Assembly: GCA_951394405.1 (NCBI GenBank)
Contig: OX596338.1
Span: forward strand, 806,001 to 870,000
Direction: 5' to 3'
Length of the DNA stretch: 64,000 bases
Source of the DNA: Coprinellus micaceus
Lineage: Eukaryota; Basidiomycota; Agaricomycetes; Agaricales; Psathyrellaceae
The stretch's first letter is position 1, and every line of letters begins with the position of its first letter. The notes under the pieces are model-generated. The model ran no database searches and was not told the origin of the DNA. It saw only the letters and a list, made by a program, of their open reading frames with translations. Made by a program: the position numbers and the translations under genes. Below are positions 55,642 through 64,000 of the stretch, piece after piece.

Positions 55642-58600
55642 TGCGTCACTTTGGCCCCAGCCTGGCTCGCAGTCGCTTCGATTCGGTACGGTTGGCGCTT
55701 CCTACAGAGATTGGGCGCAGAACGTACGAGGCCGAATATACGTCGGGTGCACCACGGGAGAGGTGCGTGTACACTGCGAAACTCCAGCTCGACTCGTGAG
55801 TCCAGTTGGGGGAGCTCGGAGAATATTCTAATCAGTAGCGATCCTTGCCTCTTTTGGCTCGGGGAAAGCCCGGGGGCGGGTGCCCCTGTGGCTATGGGAG
55901 TCTATGGGAGGCGGCCGCAGAGTCGGTTTGTCCTTTGACATCGATTGTGGGTCTTGAGAAACTTCCAAATTTCCGTAGGGTTTCTTTTTCTACGCCTGCT
56001 AAGTCTGTTCTGATGTTGAGAGTGGCTGATGTTTGGGCGAACCGCCGCTAGCAATCCAAACTGACACGGGAAGTTCGCATACACCCGGGTAGTGCTCGCG
56101 TCGAACGATTCTTGTGCATGAGTACTCTGCGAACATGTATTTCAATTGGAAGGATCTCACCCGAGGGAGCTTCTTCACCCTAGAAGCCTGAACTGAGCAC
56201 GCGCACCCTCACACCCCGAACCTTCTTCATTTTCCTTCTCTCGCTACATATGTAACACGCAAATCCCGCAATGCGACCAAAGCGCGATCCCGTACTCATA
56301 CAACAGCGCTTCCTTCTCTCGGCCCCTCGAGCAAACCGTGTCTCATAGCACCCTCATCGGGTGCTTGCGAGAACACCGCGATTCCTCATCTCCCCCTCGA
56401 GTCGATCGTGCGTCCCAACTACCCCTACTCAGCCAGAACCGCGCGGGGCCATCAAGCTCACACAGGTACATTAAGTGAGGGTACTATGGGGAGGCCATTT
56501 AGGATGATCGTCGCCTGCTCGAGGCCAATTGATGGCTCTGTACTCGGCTGGCTGACTTGAAGTGAACTGATGGCTCGCGGCTTTCGAGTCCTGAGCGAAG
56601 ATCCTTGTGTCACGTCGAGGTTCTTTCCCCTCGTAGCACATTAAATACAGCTAGCCAGATCCCTCGAGTCCCCCAAATCTCATCGAAGCTGGCCTCGACC
56701 AAAGCTTCTTACATCCACTTGGCCCTGGAGACACCCGGGGACGCTACCCGAGCCCCCCTTCCATATTCCATACCTTAGAGTGTATGTAAGTGGGCACGGC
56801 CCTGTCGGGACGCGTGCCGGAATAGGTGATTAGATAGACGCAGTGTTGCTAAGGTACAGCGGCCCTCGAGGTACGCTTGACCAACCTCAGAGGGAGGGCA
56901 GAGTGGTTTTGCCCGTAGCTCTATTCTTACGCCTATCTTTACGCTTATTCACGCTCGTAGCGACTTGCCGACGTGCTTTCTTGGCTCAAGATCAGTTGAA
57001 CGTACGTGTATCTACGCCGCCACCCACCAGTGGCAGCGTATCACTAAGTATCTCTCCCCCATTGAGCCGAGCCTCGCAGAGATCGATCCCTGTTCACCCA
57101 TCGAAGACTAAAGTAAAGAAGAACTTCGGAAGGTCAGTCAGCCAATCTTCTTTTCACGAGATGACCACTGTCCTTAATTCAATCATCTCCTGATATAAAT
57201 GTTGACCGACGATGATGAGCGTTCCATCGAGCTTGAAGTGTGTCCGTCAGGCGCGCTTCGATTCTTCGCCGTCAAATTCCATCGAAATTGTGCACTTACC
57301 TCTGAATCAGTCTCTAAGTGAGCCTCTCCTACGTAGCACCTGCAACGTCCGAGCTCGAGCGGCGAGTGGAATCGCCGACGTGCTGGATCCACCTCGCACT
57401 CAAGCCTCCTAAAACCCCCTATCCTTTCGAGAAGTCCAGAACTCACCCATCCCGATGCCGAGGAAGCGATAGCCACCTTCCCACAGGCTGTATGACTCTC
57501 GCCGCGTCTTCATTCCACCCTATGCACGTACCTACCTAGCGCCTCCTGATAACGATGATGGAGGCGCTCGACACACTCCCGAGTCGGTACTTACTTTATC
57601 CTTCACGAATCCCATCGCCTCGGTCGTGCCTCTCATGCGTAAAATGACACAGAATGACGCAGCTCCCAGAGACCATGGTCTGGAATGATGCGAACGAGGG
57701 CTTGGATTCGCTTGACCATCGACTCTAGGCCCCCTTCCAAGCTCAGCACACGCGTGGACGTGCACTATGCCACGGATAGACGGAAAGGGCCTTGGTCATA
57801 GTCTACACCACTAACGCGCAGTGGCGCGAATCGTAGCGGTTCAGGAGGCGGGCGAACGAGCCAACGAGATCGTTCAAATCGAGCGGCAAAAACCCCAGAG
57901 CGCCTAATTGCCGACACGATCGCGTCGGGTCACCCGCTCCAATGAACGCCATGCCCACCATGGCAGGCGCCGATCGCTTCGTCAGGGCCCCTCTAGCGCC
58001 GGTGCTTGGATGTGGGAGGATGGTGAGATGATGGTGAGGAGGAACTTGGAGGATTGTGTGATAGATTTGATTTGGACGAGGCCGAGATGCCGGTGCGCGC
58101 CAGCGAATCAATCAAGCGCCCGCCTCTTCGACTTCATGAACGCGTCGAGACAGTTTGAGGTGATGGAAATGGAATCGAGCTGATATATTACTTTTGTGTA
58201 TGATTGGAATGACCTGGCCACTACGTTCAGCCTTGCCCAGTGTAAGGTTCTGTCAAGAACAATAAGATGACCGTGGAGGGCTCAGCACTCTCAACCGAAG
58301 AGAGGTCGTTCCAGAATACCTGATATGTCGATAGCTATGCTTAGGTTCGAAACTTCGTAAGAGAACATTGCCCACTATGACTCACGATGTAGTGTGGATC
58401 TGGAGTGCACGGCTATGTGGCCTTGTCAAAGGGAGGAGCTCGGCGGGCCCTAGACCGAGCGTCGAGCGATATCATCTTTGTGACGATACCCGAATGACGT
58501 TCCATCGGCTCTGGATGAGGAGAGGCAGAGTCTCTTCGCTTTACGATCTTATCGTGTCGTATTCGAGATACGACCCATGATACTACTATCTTCAGACGAG

Positions 58601-58680
58601 AGCTGGTTCGATTGGAAGTCCAAGCAACCCATCCACCGCACACCCGACCTCGAACCCCCGACTCGGGGAGCCGGTAATTA
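55642..58680. other. Unresolved stretch
   Basis: Short frames only. A plus-strand piece near 57,199-57,320 (DDDERSIELEVCPSGALRFF) and a minus-strand one near 57,600-57,765 look mildly coding but could not be joined to others. No recognisable domain or repeat. Confidence 0.3.
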
Positions 58681-61600
58681 GAACAGATGCACACGCCTCC
58701 TCATTTCGATACTTTCCAACCCCGTCCTCTTCTCCCTTCTCCACTCCATACCTTCCTATTCAACCCACCGGCACCTTCCTTCACCTCCTCCCCAATCCAC
58801 CGGCTTCCCTTCCTCCCAACCCCTCCCGACTTCTCAATTACTTCCATATATATCCCACCGGGACTATGCACCACCTATAGAAACAACTTTCCATCGGCCA
58901 TAAGATACGCTAGACGCCGTGATCATGATAGAGAGGATCCGGTGACATTGATTGGCTGGCCCACCCAGTTCACCCGTTGACACAAAGTGACAGCGAAAAT
59001 GCTCAGTGCTGCTCATGTGGGGAAGGAGCTCGAAAAGCATACGGAGAGGTGATATGTTGCTTGGACACTGCGGCACTCGCACATGAAATTGCGCCGACGA
59101 CGATGTCGGAACCAAAAGCTCCAGAGTTTAGCCGCAGGGTGAGGCTCTGCATACGCAGCGGCGCGTAGCCACGGTGGCGAAGGACCAGCGCGCCTCGGGG
59201 CGTGCGGCTCCCTGGGGCTGTGGTGATAAGGTGGAACGTTCGAACGGTACCACGAGGAGCGGTTGCCAGCTGCGCTGCGGATCGCGGTAGCGCGCAGTCC
59301 ACAGGCGTTCGTCCAGTTCAGGTCCAAGTCCTTGTTCTCCAAAGCCCAGGCGCCGAATCGCTGGCTGGTTCGATTCAATCCAAGCCACACATACAGATCC
59401 TAACCAACCAACTCACCCTCAATACCACCCGCTCGAGGCCTTGTCTTGTACCCCAATCCAAGCGCCATACAATTGAGATTGAGTTCGTTCCTGGCTCTGA
59501 TGATGGGGGGGTTAAGTTCCAGAGGGAGGATCAGGCACATCGACCCCGTCGGCGCCTGTTTGGACTTCATGGCCTCCGTCGAGGCGGGGGCAATTTCCAG
59601 TTATATGAGTGAACTGACTGACTGAACTGGGTACTCCGTGCTGGCTCAGGTAAGTAAATCACGGGTGGGTGTGTAAGGAGGGGTAAGTATGGATGGATGC
59701 GTATGGATGTGTCATGAAAAAGTGTCGAGGCCTATATCTCGAGCCCAAATGAAAACGACAAGACGTATGTTACTGTATTCCGAAACGCGCGCCCCGGAAG
59801 CCCAGCACCCGTGAATGGGTGTGCCACTGAATCGCGTCCTGGCCTCGCCTCAAAATTTCTTTTCCTTTCCTTTCAACTCGAGAGAAAGGAGTACAAGGTC
59901 AATTCTACCTGCCACGGTACCGGCGCTTTGATAAAGAGCCACTTTACCACTTTACCACCTTACCATCATCTCTCCATCATATGCACTCCTGCTAGGAACA
60001 CTGTGGCACACTCTACGCGTCTCCGAGGCATCTCTAATTCAACGCAATTTGCTGTTGTTCTCCCTGACCAACTAAATAACCGCTACAATCGCCCCATAAA
60101 GCAACCATTGTCACAAATGCGGCGGTGTTGAGTGTTGAGTTGGCAAGTACCCTTCCACCGCTCTTCCCGTACCCCGAACTTCCCCCGACCCCGACTCGCG
60201 ATACGATACGACGCCCGACCCACGGACTCCCCAACGCATCTCCTACGTACGTACATGGACATACGTCCCGACGGAGTCGGCCTTGGGGCGGGCCACAGGC
60301 CTTTCTTGGGGTCAAAGGCCTCCCCATTCTCCCCTCGACATGCTAAGATGACCACTTCTCCTTACAACCCCCTCCCCAACGGGGGCGGCGCCGCTCGAAC
60401 CGCTCCTTACTCACTTTCCAAGTAGTACCATCCTATGATAGCACGATCCCTATCGCGCCCTTGTTTAATGCGTTCGTTGATTGGATGATTGGCCGAGTCG
60501 GTGATGAATAAATCGGGTGGGGATGGTGAGATGTCAAAGCAAAACCACCCCACCCAGTTATAACCTGAGCCCTATCCCTTCGGCATTGTGTCAACGCAGT
60601 TCATTAAACAAACAAACAAACCTCTTGCCCAACTTGCCTATACGTTATCCGACATAAGACTTGCCTATACGTTAGTCAGACAAGACAAGACTGACCTTGA
60701 CAGACGGGACAGGTCGACACCCCATTCAATAAGAGTAAAATAACCACATATGTACAGACACAGAACCGATAAGTCATAACCGGAGATTTCTTGGACTCTC
60801 TCTGTTACTCATTTTTTGATTGATTGAGGCCTGTTGTTTGGTTGCGGCGGAGGAAAGAGGCAGGGTAGGTGTCCAAGCCAACACATACATCCTCACTATC
60901 ATTAACAATAACCATCATCATGCCTTATTAGTTACTATAGGTCCGATACGATTGGACCGTCTTATCGTCCCGTCCCGTCTCGAGGCTGCTCGCCACCCCG
61001 TTGAAGGAAATCATTTGAAGGATCTAATTTGTCGCCCACACATCCACTGGCAATCCAATTCAACCTAATACAATACCATCCTATTCAGTCGAGTCCAACT
61101 TGAAGTCCGGGATCCGATGAATCCACGCCATCCACGCCATCCATCCAATAGTCCGAAATTTTTCAATTCAATCGGTCTTTAGTCTTTATCAGTCTCCCAT
61201 AGTCGCCTGTACTCACTCTAGGCCGGGGACGCCTAGCGGATGCTACATACTTACTACTATCCACCGCCCCCGTCACCTTAACCACTTAACCACTTGACTA
61301 ACCAGCATCTAATCAGACCTACCCCGCGTCGCATCTTGCAGTGCCAATCCCCGGGCCAGTGTCCGACGTCCAATACCCGAATACGCCTCTCAGGCTCGTA
61401 TCAGGCCCATCCTACCCGCGGAATCCTCAACGGCGAACTCGGGTCTCCATCTCCATCTCCCGCCATCTCTCCGCCATTTCTTTCTCTCCGGTGCGTCTCT
61501 CTCACCGGTACATATCAGCTTCAGCGCTCAGCCTCAGCTTCAAGTTACTTGAGTACTCAGGTATCAAAAGAGAGGATCCGAATCACACAAGAAGGCAAGT

Positions 61601-62018
61601 GATAGTGTTATCCCAAATTTGTTTCAGCATTTTTGTTTCGTATGGGCCGTGGCTCGTATGTAGGTATGGAGAGCTAGAGTAGATGAGGATGTGAAGAGGA
61701 TGTACATACAACAACAAGGGAATATGATGATGAGAACGAAATGACAATGAGAGTGTACAAGGGCTCATGTTGAACTAGATGGTAGAGGCAGAGACAGAGT
61801 AAGAAAGTGACTGGGGATATAGTAGTAATGCAACTTGGGGGTGGTCATGAAGATATGAATGCAACGAAAGAGATAAAGATATAGCATGCAATGAGGGGAT
61901 GAGGGGAAAACATGATGAAAGGAAATGGAATAAGTACGAATATCTTAGATGAGGTGGGTATGTCCATGCGCGAGTCAAAACACCAGAAGAACCGAATCAG
62001 AGAGGAAGAGCGGGGAGC
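58681..62018. other. Long gene-poor, CT-rich region downstream of the cyclin gene
   Basis: Composition changes here to pyrimidine-rich, low-complexity DNA with (AAAC)n at 60,606-60,621 and a direct repeat of 16 nt (60,633-60,648 and 60,660-60,675, period 27). It looks like ordinary intergenic or UTR sequence of a conserved region, not transposon debris. No gene is supported on either strand; frames such as 59,202-59,612 lack protein character. Confidence 0.4.
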
Positions 62019-63383
62019 TCAACACATCCTCTGCTGCCCATGCCCACTATGCTGGTGGTGAGAGTGAGAGTGATGCCCCGGAAACGGAAAACTCTTCAAA
62101 AGCTCCATCGTCGACGCCCCGAAACTCCTCTTCGCACTCCTCTTCTGCTCTGTCGGCGGGGGAACGCTGAGTGCTTCGTCGACGTCCATCGCATCGGCTT
62201 CTTGCACGTAGATCTGGGGTGGTGCGAGTCTCTGTTGTTGATGATGATGGATGAGTTGGGGCCGGGAGGGTTGGGAAGAGGCGGAGGAAGCTCTGAGTTC
62301 CTCAGGCTCCGGATACTCAAGATCGTACCCCGGCGTCGATGGCGTCCGCGGGCTCGAGCTGTTTGATGAAGAGCTCGACGAAGAGGCAGAAGATGCAGGG
62401 GAGCAAGACGAATGCGAGAGGTGTGGCAGGGACGGGATGATATGCACCGGGGCGGGGTGTGTCCTTCGGTGGTGGTTCCGCGACGTCTTTGGTGGGACAG
62501 GGGGAGGTGCGAGGGAGTCGGAGGCGTTGGACTCGAGGGAGGATGACCGGGAGTGGGTGGTGGTGGTGGTCTTTGGTGCGGGGGAGACGTAGAACTTCTT
62601 CTTGGGTTGGAGCTCGGAAGCAGCAACAGCTGCCTGTACTCTCTCGCGTTGCTTGCGCTCAGAGCGTTCCCGCACCCTCCTCTCCTCCCTCTCCTCCTCC
62701 TCCACAGCCCACTCCAACCCCTCCCACAACCCCAACACCTCCCCCTCCGTAATCCCCAACTCCCAATCCAACACCGCCAAAAACTCCCTCTCGATCCGGC
62801 CCACATCGCGCTTCCCAAACACGCCCGTGCACAGCGCCCAGTGCACGTTCTTCAGCGTGCTGTCGTTGAGGTACTTGGAGGCGGTGATGAGGGCGCCGAG
62901 GAAGACGCGCTCGAGGGCCCACTCTTCCAGGGCGATGTGCAGGAAGGGGCGGGCGCGGGAGATGTAGATGAGCGTGGAGAGGAGGGTGGGGGTGGTTATT
63001 TCGGCGCGGGTGAGGACGGTGGAGGCGAAGGTGGTGAATTTGGTTTGGAGGGGGGTGCGGGTGCGTCGGCCGCGGTGGTGTGAAGAGGAAGAGGGGGAGG
63101 GGGTGGATTTGCCCATGGCGTATTCGACGGTGTCGATTACTTGGTCGACGACGTGGTCTGGGAGAAGAGGAGGTTAGTTGGATATGATATAGACGATGGG
63201 AATAGACTGACCGATGAGCTGCTTTGAGATCTTGATGTTGACCAGCCTAAGAGTGTGCGGCGAGTGGAGGGCAGCGTCGACGAGGGACGCCGGGTGGACA
63301 CTCGAAGCTGCACTGGAGACGGAGGACAGTGAAGTGCTCGAGGAGGCACTAGAGCCTGCAGGGGAGGATGATCCAGAAGACAT
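62019..63383 (-). CDS. PCL-type cyclin (Pho85-cyclin-like)
   Basis: Two minus-strand exons, 63383-63212 and 63157-62019, separated by a 54-nt GT-AG intron, give 436 residues from the ATG at 63383. Ser-rich N-terminus (1-30). The cyclin box lies at about 96-195, with TPTLLSTLIYISRARPFL, WALERVFLGALITASKYLND, and TGVFGKRDVGRIEREFLAVL followed by DWELG, matching the PCL1/2 group of fungal G1 cyclins that bind a Pho85/CDK5-type kinase and link cell-cycle start or polarity to nutrient signals. The KxxE-type cyclin-fold contacts are intact. After the box come a charged Arg/Glu coiled coil, then a long Ser/Pro-rich tail with many S/TP sites, plausible for phosphorylation and turnover, ending in a His-rich stretch. 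This is the clearest conserved gene in the window. Confidence 0.9.
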
Positions 63384-64000
63384 GGCTGATGGGGTGGGGG
63401 AGGGGAGTGATCAAGCAAAAAGGGGCGGAGAGGGGAGCCCAATATATAGCGGCGGAGGGGCGAGTCCGCAAGCATCGCAGCAAAAATATAAAAAAATAAT
63501 GACTGAGCGTGCATAAGAGGCCTTGACGGCACAAAAGCGCTGCGTAAGTGTCCAAATCAGCGATCCACTCCAGATCTCCACTTCCCGATTTGGACTGACC
63601 TCGGATGGATGGCACCCCGATCTGAGCTGGTTCGGCTCGCTCTTTCCCCCGCGAACCACTGGGAAGAACTGCTGGGCGACCTGAACCGGCTGCACCTGGC
63701 ATTAGCGTACCTCCTATTCCTATTCCCCTCTCCTCTTCACCCTCTTAGCCCTCTTCAGCCCTCGCTCAACCATTCCCAAAAGGTCATCGAACGAACCGAC
63801 GCTCACTCAGCTGCGCGCGACCCCCGCCGAGGATGATGTCATGCGCTCAGTCAGCACCGCTTACCTCTCTCAAATCCTCTCTCAGCTCTCTGCCGCCTGC
63901 ATTCGCGTTGACGCGTCGGTTACTCTCTCTCCGTGTCTCTCCCCTCTCCATCTAATCCTCTTCCGCCCGCTCCCGTGCTCAACACATATCATCCAAATTT
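63384..64000 (-). promoter_or_regulatory. Upstream region of the cyclin gene
   Basis: No gene seen. A TATA-like sequence (TATATATT on the minus strand, 63,441-63,449) lies about 60 bp before the cyclin start codon. Beyond 63,700 the DNA is strongly CT-rich, as is common in fungal promoters. Other sites are not claimed. Confidence 0.5.

Noticed and set aside
58687..59390. Open frames on both strands in the CT-rich region
   Set aside because: Frames arise from low-complexity pyrimidine runs, with no splice structure or domain.
1..64000. Telomeric repeats, rRNA genes, CRISPR arrays, bacterial-type operons
   Set aside because: None seen. The gene structure is eukaryotic throughout.

Overview
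The window is nuclear DNA of a filamentous fungus, most likely an Agaricomycete basidiomycete. A Rhizoctonia/Ceratobasidium-type genome is my best guess, from family resemblance only. The signs are spliced genes with many GT-AG introns of about 40-65 nt, a PCL-type cyclin, WD40 proteins with a C-terminal membrane anchor, a Tnp2-type (CACTA/EnSpm-like) transposase fragment and several dispersed, poorly understood basidiomycete protein families. There are no bacterial operons, CRISPR arrays or rRNA genes.

Layout. 1-5.8 kb: the 3' part of a spliced repeat-family gene, a frameshifted repeat-family pseudogene and a decayed or nearly intact class I methyltransferase gene. 7.9-13.5 kb: left arm of inverted repeat A (IR-A), holding a WD40 gene (minus) and an F-box-like gene (plus) head to head. 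14.5-16.4 kb: a repeat-family fragment and a two-exon hypothetical gene. 18.1-19.9 kb: a divergent WD40 paralogue. 20.6-23.8 kb: left arm of inverted repeat B (IR-B), with a multi-exon gene on the minus strand. 24-33 kb: mostly decayed sequence with two transposase-like remnants. 33.2-38.7 kb: right arm of IR-A, with the same F-box/WD40 pair inverted. 39.3-40.8 kb: truncated Tnp2 transposase. 41.6-42.5 kb: repeat-family gene. 43.6-46.8 kb: right arm of IR-B. 47.4-48.1 kb and 55.0-55.6 kb: multi-exon hypothetical genes. 48.1-55.0 and 55.6-58.7 kb: mostly unassigned. 58.7-64 kb: pyrimidine-rich, ordinary-looking DNA with a PCL-like cyclin gene.

The main structural point is two large, nearly identical inverted duplications that are interleaved (A, B, A', B') rather than nested. 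IR-A pairs about 7,971-13,489 with 33,200-38,718 (coordinates sum to 46,689). IR-B pairs 20,615-23,802 with 43,605-46,792 (sum 67,407). IR-A is bounded on both sides by older, diverged homology, as expected if gene conversion homogenised only the core. The two WD40 copies differ at their 3' ends: the right copy encodes 541 residues with a membrane segment, while the left copy lacks 481 bp and encodes 415 residues without it.

Gene models were built by hand from splice consensus, reading-frame continuity and protein-likeness. Family names rest on recognition of motifs, not on searches. Much of 24-31 kb and 48-58 kb stays unresolved.
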